Source of the DNA: JAKJGV01 sp964617565
GTDB lineage: Bacteria > Verrucomicrobiota > Kiritimatiellia > CAIQIC01 > JAGNIJ01
NCBI GenBank assembly: GCA_964617565.1
Contig: CAZTYH010000005.1
Span: 3,293-67,292, forward strand
Direction of reading: 5' to 3'
DNA length: 64,000 bases
Shown: piece by piece, positions 32,029 through 41,079 of the stretch
Layout of the letters: every line of letters starts with the position of its first letter
How positions within the stretch are numbered: position 1 is the stretch's first letter
Notes under the pieces: generated by a model
What the model was told of the DNA's origin: nothing
Database searches by the model: none
The model's input: the letters and a program-made list of their open reading frames with translations, nothing else
Position numbers and translations under genes: made by a program

Positions 32029-32580
32029 ATGAATAAATTGTCCTTAGTCCTTGGTATATTGGTTTTTGTGACTGGCTGTGTGCCCCAGAGGGCTTCCAGG
32101 GAGCAGTCGGCTCCCTTGATTGAGCATGACTTTGACGCGCCCGCTTTCGCAATCCCTGCTCTTGATGGCAGCGGGGGAGCGATTGACTTGGCGGCCTATG
32201 AAGGGCAGGTGGTGTTGCTCGATTTCTGGGCCACGTGGTGTCCTCCATGCCGGGTGGAGCTCCCCTTGTTGAAGAAAATGCATGAAGATTATAAGGACCG
32301 TGGATTCGTCGTGATCGGCATGACGGTTGATGAAGGCACGCGGGACCAAGTTGAAAAAGCGGTCGCGCAGTTTTCATTGACATATCCCGTAGGCTTGGCC
32401 GGGGCCGAAGCGCAGGCTGCCTATGGAGGGATTAGAGCTGTTCCGACAAAGTTTCTACTCGATCGAAACGGTCAGATCCGCCAGCATTACCAGGGGGTGG
32501 TTCACGAGTCCGTACTTCGCGGGGATGTGGAGACGCTGCTTGCGGCGCCGGAGGCGGCTGAGGGCGAGGATCGTGGATGA
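32029..32580 (+). CDS. TlpA/ResA-like thioredoxin lipoprotein
   Basis: The product has 183 residues from ATG 32029 with GGAG upstream. The N-terminus 'KLSLVLGILVFVTGC' is a lipoprotein signal ending in a lipobox cysteine, so the protein is membrane-anchored and periplasmic. The thioredoxin fold shows 'LDFWATWCPPCRVELPLLKKMHEDY' with the redox CxxC (CPPC), followed by 'IRAVPTKFLLDRNGQI' with the conserved cis-proline. Such proteins reduce disulfides in apocytochromes or other periplasmic proteins. The gene overlaps dsbD by 4 bases (ATGA), so TlpA is probably the thiol partner that DsbD keeps reduced. Confidence 0.88.
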   Translation: MNKLSLVLGILVFVTGCVPQRASREQSAPLIEHDFDAPAFAIPALDGSGGAIDLAAYEGQVVLLDFWATWCPPCRVELPLLKKMHEDYKDRGFVVIGMTVDEGTRDQVEKAVAQFSLTYPVGLAGAEAQAAYGGIRAVPTKFLLDRNGQIRQHYQGVVHESVLRGDVETLLAAPEAAEGEDRG

Positions 32581-34226
32581 TGGGAATCACGCGAACATGT
32601 GGGGCCGGTTTACGGATGTGTTATAGGGGAATCGCTCTCATTGCGGGTCTTCTGGCCTGGAACGGTCATGCTCATGCGGACAGCCCTTTTTCCGTTTCTG
32701 TGACGCCTCGTTCCGCGGAAGACAGTCCCGGCTTTGGAGTGAAGGTTCGTGTGCCTGATCGGCATTACATTTATGCCGATGAGTTTCGTGTGTACGTGGA
32801 AGGGGAATCCCCGATCGACAAGATTGAGGGAACGGAGCCGGCCGTAATATTCGATAAATACAGCGAAGAAGAAAAAGAGGTGTTCAATCGCGACTTCGAA
32901 GCGGTTTATCGTCTGGGAGAAGCGGTGGCGGCCGCAGTGGTGGTTGTCGAGTTGCAGGGATGTGACGATTCCGTATGTTTTTTCCCGGAGACATACAGAT
33001 TCAATCTATCCTTCTCATCGGATGCGCCGGCGCTTTCCGAAACGCGTGATGCTCCCGCAGAAGCAGGAGGCGCCTCCGATGATTGGCGTGTTCTGGCCGA
33101 CCGTTTCAGCATAACGGCGCGCGACACGGGTTTCCTTCGACAGGAACCCTTCCTTGCGTTTCTTGAGCGCGGGTTAAGCGAAGAAGTTGTCGAAGATGCG
33201 CTTACGGCGCAGTTCAAGAGGGTGGGGATGGCTGTCGCGATTCTCTTGATCCTTCTGGGCGGTGCGGGTTTGAACCTGACGCCCTGCGTATTGCCGCTGG
33301 TTCCGATCAACCTCGCGATTATCGGCGCGGGCGCAAAAGCCGGTTCGAAGAGCCGCGGGTTTCTGCTGGGTGCGGCATACGGCATGGGCATGGCGTTTGT
33401 CTATGGATTGCTGGGGCTTGTCGCGATCCTGACCGGCTCCACATTTGGCGCTCTCAATGCGTCGCCCTGGTTTAATCTCATCATAGCGGTCCTGTTTGTG
33501 GCGCTATCCCTGGCCATGTTCGACGTGTTCTCCATAGACTTCACCCGTTTCCAGGGGCGGGCGGGAGCTTCAGGTCGCGGGCATGTGCTGGCTGTTTGCG
33601 GGATGGGTGCTGTGGCCGCATTGCTCGCGGGCGCGTGCGTCGCGCCGGTGGTCATTTCCGTTCTTCTTCTTTCCGGCACGCTCTACAGCCAGGGGAATGC
33701 TTTCGCTTTATTGCTGCCGTTCCTCCTTGGCGTAGGGATGGGATTGCCATGGCCGTTCGCGGGCGCCGGCATGGGATTGCTTCCCAAGCCGGGAAGATGG
33801 ATGAACCTGGTGAAATATTCTTTCGGAGTACTCATTCTCGCTTTCGCGCTTTACTACGGACATTTGTCTTACAGTCTCTTCCGGGGACGCGCACAGACAA
33901 CGCAACTGGAAATGGACGAGGAGGGCACCGCTGGGGTTGTGTCCGAAAGAGGCTCGGATGAAAACGGACGACTCGCGGCATTGCTTGATGAGGGATTGAG
34001 GACGGGCAAGCCGGTCTTCATAGATTTCTGGGCGACCTGGTGCAAGAACTGCATCGCCATGGAGCGCAGCACCTTCCTGGAGCCCGACGTGAAATCCGCG
34101 TTCGAGAACTTCGTGGTCGTAAAATATCAGGCCGAACGTCCGAACGATCCGCCGACAAAGGAAGTCTTGGACTATTTCGGTGTCGTCGGATTGCCCACCT
34201 ACGTGGTGCTGATGCCACGGAACTGA
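32577..34226 (+). CDS. dsbD: Thiol:disulfide interchange protein DsbD
   Basis: The product has 549 residues with all three DsbD parts. The periplasmic alpha domain, after a signal peptide, has its cysteine pair in 'ELQGCDDSVCFFPETY'. The membrane beta domain has eight helices and redox cysteines in 'NLTPCVLPLVPI' and 'LAGACVAPVVIS'. The C-terminal thioredoxin-like gamma domain has 'IDFWATWCKNCIAMERSTF' and 'VVGLPTYVVL'. DsbD passes electrons from cytoplasmic thioredoxin across the inner membrane to periplasmic partners. Its overlap with the tlpA-like gene indicates a dedicated electron-donor pair. The start may lie a few codons later than ATG 32577. The C-terminus is slightly short but all cysteines are present. 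Confidence 0.93.
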   Translation: MMGITRTCGAGLRMCYRGIALIAGLLAWNGHAHADSPFSVSVTPRSAEDSPGFGVKVRVPDRHYIYADEFRVYVEGESPIDKIEGTEPAVIFDKYSEEEKEVFNRDFEAVYRLGEAVAAAVVVVELQGCDDSVCFFPETYRFNLSFSSDAPALSETRDAPAEAGGASDDWRVLADRFSITARDTGFLRQEPFLAFLERGLSEEVVEDALTAQFKRVGMAVAILLILLGGAGLNLTPCVLPLVPINLAIIGAGAKAGSKSRGFLLGAAYGMGMAFVYGLLGLVAILTGSTFGALNASPWFNLIIAVLFVALSLAMFDVFSIDFTRFQGRAGASGRGHVLAVCGMGAVAALLAGACVAPVVISVLLLSGTLYSQGNAFALLLPFLLGVGMGLPWPFAGAGMGLLPKPGRWMNLVKYSFGVLILAFALYYGHLSYSLFRGRAQTTQLEMDEEGTAGVVSERGSDENGRLAALLDEGLRTGKPVFIDFWATWCKNCIAMERSTFLEPDVKSAFENFVVVKYQAERPNDPPTKEVLDYFGVVGLPTYVVLMPRN

Positions 34227-34238
34227 AGATCAAGGATT

Positions 34239-36137
34239 TTAGAATTCCTCGCCTGATCGAATCAGGCGGGCGCTGTTGAAGACGACCAGCAGCGCGCCGG
34301 CATTGTGAAGCAATGCGGCGATGATGGGGCGCAACCAGCCAAGCCCTGACAGCACCAATCCGCCGCCGATGAACAGCGCGCCGATGCTCAGATTCTGGTA
34401 GATGACGCTGCGTGTACCGCGGGAGAGGCGGACCAGGAAGGGCAGGCGGCGAAGGTCATTATTCATGAGCGCGACTGTTGCGCTGTGAATCGCTATTTCG
34501 CTGCCCGCGGCGCCCATGGCAATGCCTGTGTCGCTGGCGGCGATGGCCGGGGCGTCGTTGACGCCATCCCCGACGAACGCCACACGATAGCCCTCGCTTC
34601 GCAGCGACTTCAGCAGGTCCACTTTTCCCTGCGGCAGGCATTCCGCCTTGAATTCGCGGCACCCGATTTGTTCGGCGACACGAACGGCCACGGATTGCCG
34701 GTCTCCCGTCACCATCACCATGCGGCGAATATTGAGTTGCTCAAGCTCCTGCACGCAGGCTCGCGCTTCCGGACGAACCTCATCCTGCAAGCCGATCCAT
34801 CCAAGGTGCCGGCCGCCGCGGGCCACGTGGATAATGCTGTATCCCGCGGCTTCATTGAGCTCTTCCGGGTCGAGGGCGGCATCAGGGACATTGTTCTGCT
34901 GGAGCCATGACGCGCGCCCGGAAATCACCACCTCGCCGCTGACCTTTGCACGGATGCCCTGGCCGGGTTCCTCGTGGAAATCCTCCGGCGTGGAGAGCGA
35001 AACGTTCGCTTTCCGAGCAAGCGCCGCAAGGGCTGTTGCGGCGGGATGATTGCTGAAGCGCTCGGCGCTTGCAGCGGCATGAACGAGTTCGGAGGGGGGG
35101 ATGCCCGGTCGTGGTGCCAGCCGGACAACGCCCAGTTGACCGGTGGTGAGTGTACCGGTCTTGTCGAGTACGAATGCCGTAAGTTTTGCCGCCGCTTCCA
35201 GGTCCGAAACATCTTTGACCAAAATACCGAGCCGGGCGGAGGCGGAAAGGGCGGCGACCATCGCGCTGGGTGTGGCAAGTATGAGCGCGCAAGGGCACGC
35301 CACCACGAGGAGTGCGATAACCCGCGTCATATCGTCGGTGAAGAACCAGACCAACCCCGCAATCATCAGAACCGTTGGCGTGTAATACCCGATATAGCGA
35401 TCAATGATCCGCATGATGGGAAGCTTGGTCTGTTCCGCGGCGAGAATGAGATCGCGCACCCGTCCGATGGTTGTGTCTTCGCCGACGCGCTTCACCACGA
35501 CCTCGATTGCGCCAGTGAGGTTCTGGGTTCCCGCGAAAACTTCATCGTCCGTGCCCTTGTCGCGCGGAAGCGATTCGCCTGTGATGGTGGCTTCGTTCAG
35601 CGAGGTGCGGCCCGACACGATGGCGCCATCGGCCGGCACGGAATCTCCCGGCAAAATGCGGATACGGTCGCCGACCTTCAATGCCACGGCGTCCACTTCC
35701 TGCGTGGAGCCGTCCTCAAGGATCAGGCGGGCGCGGGCCGGTGTGAGGCGGATCAACCCTTCGATGGATGCATGGGCGCCTTCAGCGGTGCGTGTTTCGA
35801 TGACAAGGGAAACGAGCATGATAAGCGCCACTACGGAAGCGGTCTGAAAATCGCCCTGGGCCATGGAAGCCAGGATGGCAAGGGCGACAAGTTCGTTCAT
35901 GTGCATCTCGCCTTCCACGAGATCCGCGATCGCCGTTCGCAGGATTGGAATGAAAAGAATGACTGCCGCCAGCGCCGCGCTGATATCCGCCGGAAGCGCG
36001 TTCCCGGGGAAAAGGGTGCGGGCAAGATAGGAGTTGATGAGGAGCGCCACGCCGGCGAGCGTCATCCACAAAATGCCCCGCGCGTGATGTCCGTGCCCAT
36101 GCTCTCCGTAATGCTTTCCTTTATCCTGTGTTTGCAC
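34239..36137 (-). CDS. P1B-type heavy-metal ATPase with histidine-rich N-terminus
   Basis: The frame is open to 36314, but that part overlaps the preceding gene. GTG 36137, 15 bases after that gene's stop, is the likely start and gives 632 residues; the start is uncertain. A short His-rich tail ('KHYGEHGHGHH') replaces the usual HMA domain. Membrane segments lead to 'ATITGESLPRDKGTDDEVF', the CPC motif 'VVACPCALILATP', 'FVLDKTGTLTTG', the 'NHPAATAL' nucleotide-binding HP motif and 'FVGDGVNDAPAIAASDTGIAMG'. It should export a soft transition metal such as zinc, cadmium or cobalt. The last helix has 'HNAGALLVVFNSARL', with Asn where ZntA has its metal-binding Asp. It is the last gene of an operon with three SPFH proteins. 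Confidence 0.88.
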   Translation of the reverse strand: MQTQDKGKHYGEHGHGHHARGILWMTLAGVALLINSYLARTLFPGNALPADISAALAAVILFIPILRTAIADLVEGEMHMNELVALAILASMAQGDFQTASVVALIMLVSLVIETRTAEGAHASIEGLIRLTPARARLILEDGSTQEVDAVALKVGDRIRILPGDSVPADGAIVSGRTSLNEATITGESLPRDKGTDDEVFAGTQNLTGAIEVVVKRVGEDTTIGRVRDLILAAEQTKLPIMRIIDRYIGYYTPTVLMIAGLVWFFTDDMTRVIALLVVACPCALILATPSAMVAALSASARLGILVKDVSDLEAAAKLTAFVLDKTGTLTTGQLGVVRLAPRPGIPPSELVHAAASAERFSNHPAATALAALARKANVSLSTPEDFHEEPGQGIRAKVSGEVVISGRASWLQQNNVPDAALDPEELNEAAGYSIIHVARGGRHLGWIGLQDEVRPEARACVQELEQLNIRRMVMVTGDRQSVAVRVAEQIGCREFKAECLPQGKVDLLKSLRSEGYRVAFVGDGVNDAPAIAASDTGIAMGAAGSEIAIHSATVALMNNDLRRLPFLVRLSRGTRSVIYQNLSIGALFIGGGLVLSGLGWLRPIIAALLHNAGALLVVFNSARLIRSGEEF

Positions 36138-36151
36138 GTTGGGGTTTCCAA

Positions 36152-37225
36152 TCAGTTTCGCCGGGAATCTCTCGCTCCGGGGCGCCTCGTTTGAGGCATC
36201 TGCTGCTTTTCCGGGCTTAGGATCAGGCGCAATTCCTGGCGGCCGGAAGAGCCCGCTTGAATCACGTATTTCTCCTCGACGCCGGCAAGGACGCGGGTGA
36301 CGGTATCCTGCCAAAGCGTCTGGCGGGTAAGGGCCGGATTCCGGCGGTATTGTTCATACACCTGTGTGAAGTAGTCGGCATCGGCCGCGGTCTGCATGAC
36401 GAACCTCTGCCGGAGCGCCGCGCCTTCGGAACGGATTCTTTCGGCATCGCCCGCGGCTTCATTGAGCGCGCGAGTGGCTTCGGCACGCGCGGCGCTGATG
36501 TTCGCGCTTCGTTCCTGCTCGGACGAGATTACCGCCGCGAATGCGGCCGCGACCTGGCGCGGTGGGGCCAGCGCGGGCAGTTCAACGCGCTCGATTCGGA
36601 TGCCCGCGTCGATTTGTTCGAAGCGTTTCTGAAGCATTTGTTCCACGGCGGATCTGAAGGATTCGACGTCGAGCCGGAGCGCCTGATCCACCGGATAGCG
36701 CGCCGACACGCCGATCACGGCGTGCGCGAGTTCGTTGCTGATAACTGCATGGGTGTCCTCGAATGCAAACACGTACGACTCCGGGTTGTGAACGATGTAA
36801 TTCACAAGCCAGATGGAATGGAGGATGTTGGCGTCGCCGGTGAGCGTGTAGCCGTCGAGCAGCGGTTTGAGCGTCGGTCCAAACGACTGGTGTTCGGGAT
36901 GCGCGAGCGTCGCCGGCGCGTTATACCAGAACGCGCGGCATTCGATCGTCTGCACCCGCTCGGCCGGAATTCGAATCACCTCGGCGATCGGGCGCGGCCA
37001 TGTGAAATGGATGCCGGGCCCGCGCACCTGCTCGGCAGGCGATCCGGCGACGCGTCCGAAGACAAGCACGAGCGCTTTTTCGTGCTGCCGCACCACGAAC
37101 ACGCCGGAGAACAGGTAGGCGGCCAGTACGGCGATCAGCACGAAGCGCAGCAGCCGGAAGCTCGTTGTGAGAGCGTCCGTCAGCGCGCTGTATCCGTTGT
37201 CTGACTGTATGGCCGTGTCGCTCAA
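36152..37225 (-). CDS. SPFH/band-7 protein, HflK-like
   Basis: The product has 357 residues, starting at TTG 37225 with GGAG about 8 bases upstream. One membrane helix (residues about 28-48) is followed by an SPFH domain: 'VFVVRQHEKALVLVFGRVAG', 'RGPGIHFTWPRPIAEVIRIPAERVQTIE', 'DANILHSIWLVNYIVHNPESYVF'. A long coiled coil ('SSEQERSANISAARAEATRALNEAAGDAERIRSEGAALRQ') follows. It matches the HflK half of HflK-HflC, which forms a cage around the FtsH protease in other bacteria. It lies 13 bases after an HflC-like gene and 15 bases before the metal ATPase gene. Partner choice here is unknown since no ftsH is nearby. Confidence 0.82.
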   Translation of the reverse strand: MSDTAIQSDNGYSALTDALTTSFRLLRFVLIAVLAAYLFSGVFVVRQHEKALVLVFGRVAGSPAEQVRGPGIHFTWPRPIAEVIRIPAERVQTIECRAFWYNAPATLAHPEHQSFGPTLKPLLDGYTLTGDANILHSIWLVNYIVHNPESYVFAFEDTHAVISNELAHAVIGVSARYPVDQALRLDVESFRSAVEQMLQKRFEQIDAGIRIERVELPALAPPRQVAAAFAAVISSEQERSANISAARAEATRALNEAAGDAERIRSEGAALRQRFVMQTAADADYFTQVYEQYRRNPALTRQTLWQDTVTRVLAGVEEKYVIQAGSSGRQELRLILSPEKQQMPQTRRPGARDSRRN

Positions 37226-37238
37226 GCTCCGATCTCCA

Positions 37239-38144
37239 TTATTTTCTGCGTCCGGTCTCGCCGGACGTTTCCATTCCGCGCAACAGGTCGAAAGGAGCGG
37301 TGTCCGTGCTGAGGACCACCGTGGATTTTTCTTTCAAGGTGCTTTCCATGGCTTCGAGTTTGCGCAGGAAAATGGCGAGTTGGGGATCTTTCTCGAAAAC
37401 CTTGTAGAAAGCGGCGGCCTCCGCGTCGCCCTCGGCGCGGATGCGCTTTGCATCGGCATCGGCCTGGGAGAGCAACTCATCCCGGCGCCGGTCGGCTTCA
37501 GCGCGGATGCGGATTGCTTCAGCTTCGCCTTCCGAACGGTAGCGTTCCGCTATTTCGTTCCGCTCGGCGCGCATGCGGTCGAATACTTTTGCGGTGATGG
37601 CCTCCGGCAGTTCCAGCTTGCGGATACCGGCGAACGCAAGATCAATGCCATAACGGGAAAGGGCCTCAGGGCGCGCGGCCTCGAGTATGCCGGTCTCGAT
37701 CTCCTCGAACCGGATGGCGGCGGGATCCACGTTGACCATGTTTGCAAACGAGTACCGGCCGATCACGGCGTTTTTGTAACTTCGGAGAAGGCCGTCGAGA
37801 TTGGCTTCGGCTTGCTGAACGCCTCCGACGCGCTCGAGGAACAGCCGGGGATCCTGGATGCGCCAGCCGGCGTAAAGCGAAATGAGGATGTTCTTTCCGT
37901 CGCGGGTCATCGTTTCCTGGAGGACTCCCTCCATGCAGCGCACCCGGGCATCGAAGCGATAGACTCGCTGCACGGGCCAGGGCCAGCGAAAATAGGGGCC
38001 GGCTTCCGTCAATGAACGTTCCGGTTTGCCGAATGTGGTGACGACTGCGACTTCGCCTTCCCGCAGAATGAAAAGCACCTGGAGCAGGACGAACAGGGCG
38101 GCGACGGCCGCGCCCGCGAGCAGCATTAACAAGTTTCGTTTCAT
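37239..38144 (-). CDS. SPFH/band-7 protein, HflC-like
   Basis: The product has 301 residues, and ATG 38144 has GGGAGG upstream. It has an N-terminal membrane helix (residues about 5-27) and then the SPFH domain: 'LREGEVAVVTTFGKPERSLTEAGPYFRWPWPVQRVYRFDAR'. The HflC-characteristic 'TRDGKNILISLYAGWRIQDPRLFLERVGG' follows. The region 'LELPEAITAKVFDRMRAERNEIAERYRSEGEAEAIRIRAEADRRRDELL' is the long helical arm of HflC. HflC pairs with HflK in a membrane cage regulating FtsH. It is flanked by two other SPFH genes 5 and 13 bases away, so three related subunits are probably made together. Confidence 0.88.
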   Translation of the reverse strand: MKRNLLMLLAGAAVAALFVLLQVLFILREGEVAVVTTFGKPERSLTEAGPYFRWPWPVQRVYRFDARVRCMEGVLQETMTRDGKNILISLYAGWRIQDPRLFLERVGGVQQAEANLDGLLRSYKNAVIGRYSFANMVNVDPAAIRFEEIETGILEAARPEALSRYGIDLAFAGIRKLELPEAITAKVFDRMRAERNEIAERYRSEGEAEAIRIRAEADRRRDELLSQADADAKRIRAEGDAEAAAFYKVFEKDPQLAIFLRKLEAMESTLKEKSTVVLSTDTAPFDLLRGMETSGETGRRK

Positions 38145-38149
38145 AGGCT

Positions 38150-39997
38150 TTACCTCCCGCCCTCCAGCGGCGAACCGAAATCGAAGAGATCCGGCCGGAG
38201 CTTTTCTTCAAAGTTGAATTGGATGACTTCCTGCTCGGCATCCGCCGCGATAATGTATTTGCGAATTCCTGCGAGAGACTGTTCCAATGTATCGAGATAA
38301 GTCCGCGAGCGAAAAACGCTGGGCGATTCGTTGTGCGCGGAGGCCTGGCGAATGAATCGGAACGTTTCCGCATCGGCCGTTTGAGACCGGCGAACACGGT
38401 AGGCGTGCGCGCGGGAAAGAGCGGCGAATGCGTCGGCGTCGGCTACCGGCAAGGTGCGGTTCATGTAGGCGCGCGCCTCCAGGATCTGCGATTCCCGTGA
38501 CTCGAGAGCGCCGACAACGGATTGAAATGCTTCCGCGACGGCGACGGGAGGGTGAATGCCCTGCATGCCGACGAAAAGGATTTCGACGCCCAGCTTCATG
38601 CGGTCCGATTCATCCTGGATATGCGCCCGCAGAGCGAGTGCGATGTCGCCCTGTCGCGGCCCCATGAGATCGGACAGATCCAGTGCGGCCGCCAGGACAG
38701 AGACGCTTCGATAGGCCAGTTGCTCCAGCACGGTGGAAGCATCCACGAATCCATATCCATATTGCATCACATTGGTGATGCGGTACTCCACGGGAACATT
38801 GACGACCAGGAGATTCACCGGAACGGCGCTTGAGTCCTGGCCTTCCGCTTCGCGGCTGGCGAGCATGAAATAGTCCTCGTGCGGATAGTGGGGAACGCTC
38901 CAGAGGATCGCGCCGGGTTGTCCATGCGCTTCGTCGTGGTAGCCGACCGTTACGCGCAGCACACGCTTCACGGGGAAACGGCGGACCGTCTCGAACGGCC
39001 ATGGCCATTTGAAATGCGCGCCGCTTTCCAACAGCGGATTTTGTGTAGGCGCGCCGAGGCGTTCGAGTACGGCCGTCTCATGCTCGCCTACGAAGACCAG
39101 GCTGGTGAGCGCGTAGAGCGTGACAAGCTGGAAGAAGAGAAGGGGGATTAGTGCACGGGCGAGGAAACGGAAGAACCACGTTTCGGACACCTTGAAGCCG
39201 AACTGGTAATCCAGCGTCATCAGCACGCTTCGCGCCCAGGAAGCAGGGTCTGTCAGGAGCCGGCTCATGCGGCTCTCGTAAGAAGTGCAAGGCTCGGTGC
39301 CGCGCCTCGGCCGGTAGAGATCCACGACGGAATTCAAGACCAGCTCGGCAGCGAGCAGCAGCAGGTAGGCATCCGTGAATTGAACGAAAAGGGTGTCTAC
39401 GCGGGGGAGCTTTTCGGTTGCCGCCACCGCGATACCGGCGATCAACGATGCGAGGCAAGTCAGGCCGGCGTAAATTCCGGGGCCGCGCATCATGCGCCCC
39501 TGCTCGGAGCGGCTCAATCCAAGCAGGTAGCGACTGAACAGAAAAAAGACAAAGGCTTGGGCCGCCAGGAATGGAAAGGCAAGCAGAACATTGGTTGGAG
39601 CTGACAGGGGCGCGGCTTCTTGTTCGAAAACAGACTTTCCGAGCAGCGCCGCGATGGTAGCCAGCACAAGAGCAAGAAAAGGAACCATCCGTTGCTCAAC
39701 CATTCGACGGCTTCGCGCGGCGGTAAAGGGATCAACCTCGCTGGAAGCTTCAAAAAGGGTGCTGCCTGTCTGTGCCTTGTGCGCGGCGGCATCGCGGCGT
39801 TCTTCTTCCTCGAGGCGGGCAAGGCGATAGCGCAGCGCGGTAGCGAGAGCCGTTACCGCGGTCAGCAGCATGAATGGGACAAGTGCGGTTACGCTTTGCA
39901 GATGCGTTCGGCCCGCGAGGGCGAACATCAGCAAAACGGTTACGCCGCAGAGGCCGGCCACGCCGGCCGGAATTCTTTCATGGTTCTTGTCCATCAT
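38150..39997 (-). CDS. Large SPFH protein with N-terminal polytopic membrane domain
   Basis: The product has 615 residues. The first 320 contain about six hydrophobic helices (for example 'AGLCGVTVLLMFALAG', 'MVPFLALVLATIAALLG', 'NVLLAFPFLAAQAFVFFLFS', 'YLLLLAAELVLNSVV'). A last helix ('LIPLLFFQLVTLYALTSLVF') leads into an SPFH domain starting 'VGEHETAVLERLGAP' with 'LLESGAHFKWPWPFETVRRFPVKRV' and 'VNLLVVNVPVEYRITNV'. The C-terminus is a helical arm, 'ESRESQILEARAYMNRTLPVADADAFA'. Ordinary HflK has one membrane helix, so the polytopic part is an addition. Its ATG overlaps the permease stop and the HflC-like gene follows after 5 bases. Function is unknown; scaffolding of a membrane microdomain is an inference from the family. 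Confidence 0.78.
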   Translation of the reverse strand: MMDKNHERIPAGVAGLCGVTVLLMFALAGRTHLQSVTALVPFMLLTAVTALATALRYRLARLEEEERRDAAAHKAQTGSTLFEASSEVDPFTAARSRRMVEQRMVPFLALVLATIAALLGKSVFEQEAAPLSAPTNVLLAFPFLAAQAFVFFLFSRYLLGLSRSEQGRMMRGPGIYAGLTCLASLIAGIAVAATEKLPRVDTLFVQFTDAYLLLLAAELVLNSVVDLYRPRRGTEPCTSYESRMSRLLTDPASWARSVLMTLDYQFGFKVSETWFFRFLARALIPLLFFQLVTLYALTSLVFVGEHETAVLERLGAPTQNPLLESGAHFKWPWPFETVRRFPVKRVLRVTVGYHDEAHGQPGAILWSVPHYPHEDYFMLASREAEGQDSSAVPVNLLVVNVPVEYRITNVMQYGYGFVDASTVLEQLAYRSVSVLAAALDLSDLMGPRQGDIALALRAHIQDESDRMKLGVEILFVGMQGIHPPVAVAEAFQSVVGALESRESQILEARAYMNRTLPVADADAFAALSRAHAYRVRRSQTADAETFRFIRQASAHNESPSVFRSRTYLDTLEQSLAGIRKYIIAADAEQEVIQFNFEEKLRPDLFDFGSPLEGGR

Positions 39998-40965
39998 CAG
40001 GCGCGCACTTCCGTGTTACGGAACACGAGCATACCCAAGCATAGGACGGCCGCCAAGTATAAGACGGCATAGATGGAAGCTGCGCCGACATAAGCCCAGG
40101 GAACCGCTCCTTGTCCGCTTAATGCATCGGCAACCCAGAAATGCTGCCAGTTCGGGATCAGCCGGTAGAGGGTGAGGGCGAACAGATTGTTGCCGGCATT
40201 ACGTCCAAGGAAGTAATCGGAGACAAGTCCCGCAAAGAAAATGAAGCTACAGATCGAGAGGGTGGGAACCACGTCCAAACGAATAGCGAGGCTCATAGCG
40301 ATGCCGGTCAGCACGCCGACCGCCACCGCGATCAGAACGCCGGCCGGTACAATGCGCCAAGAGAACGAGGATCCGAATGCGGCGGCCGCGCCGCCTGATT
40401 CACGAAATCCGGATATAAGAAACCCGGCAGCAATGCAAACCGCGAGTAGAATGGAGGCGTTCGAGACGAATGGTCGCTGGGTGAAATAGTTTCGGAGTCC
40501 GGCAAAGAAATAAGAAATCAGGATCGCGCCGATAAGTGGTCCGGTGCCCCACCAGTCAAATCCGTAAAGCGGGAGGGTGGTCCGTACGCTGAGGAGGGTG
40601 GCCATGATCGCGGTGATGTTGAATCCGGTGATGATCAGCAGAATGCCGGCGAACTTTGCCAGGAAAAAGATGCTGCGGCTGATGGGCTTCGTCAGCACCG
40701 TCGCGGCAGTGCCGCGCCGGATCTCGTGGGTGAGCGATGAACAGGCGCCATAACTGCCCAGGACCAGGCCGAATACGAATTGCAGAGCCAGAGCGCTGTC
40801 GCGGACGATTTTTTCACCGTGACCCAGCGTATGGGTGATCAGGATGGGAAGGAGTGCGATAAGGGCCAGGCACGTTGTGGCCGCAAGGAGGAAGACCGGT
40901 TGTCGAAGCGCTTCAAGGGCCGAGAGCCGCGCAACTGCAATAAACTGTTTGGTCTGACGACGCAT
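39997..40965 (-). CDS. ABC-2-type transporter permease (NosY-like)
   Basis: The product has 322 residues from ATG 40965, with six to seven membrane helices. The N-terminus, 'FIAVARLSALEALRQPVFLLAATTCLALIALLPIL', and 'LTHEIRRGTAATVLTKPISRSIFFLAKFAGILLI' are characteristic of ABC-2 permeases such as NosY and YhaP. The second motif is the cytoplasmic loop that docks the ATPase. No ATP-binding protein is encoded in this operon or window, so the partner must be elsewhere. Its stop codon overlaps the ATG of the large SPFH gene, giving tight translational coupling. Substrate is not deducible. Confidence 0.75.
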   Translation of the reverse strand: MRRQTKQFIAVARLSALEALRQPVFLLAATTCLALIALLPILITHTLGHGEKIVRDSALALQFVFGLVLGSYGACSSLTHEIRRGTAATVLTKPISRSIFFLAKFAGILLIITGFNITAIMATLLSVRTTLPLYGFDWWGTGPLIGAILISYFFAGLRNYFTQRPFVSNASILLAVCIAAGFLISGFRESGGAAAAFGSSFSWRIVPAGVLIAVAVGVLTGIAMSLAIRLDVVPTLSICSFIFFAGLVSDYFLGRNAGNNLFALTLYRLIPNWQHFWVADALSGQGAVPWAYVGAASIYAVLYLAAVLCLGMLVFRNTEVRA

Positions 40966-41079
40966 AAAACCCGCAAAGAAAGATATGGCTGTGTTTCTTC
41001 ACAGACGTTAGATTACCGGGCGGATTTTCTCAAGCGTACAGGCAATGCATAATAAAGTGGAACAGGAGCTTCTGGTCTG

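Noticed and set aside
34974..36194. 406-codon open frame on the plus strand
   Set aside because: It is antisense to the metal ATPase and SPFH genes, which have clear motifs on the minus strand.
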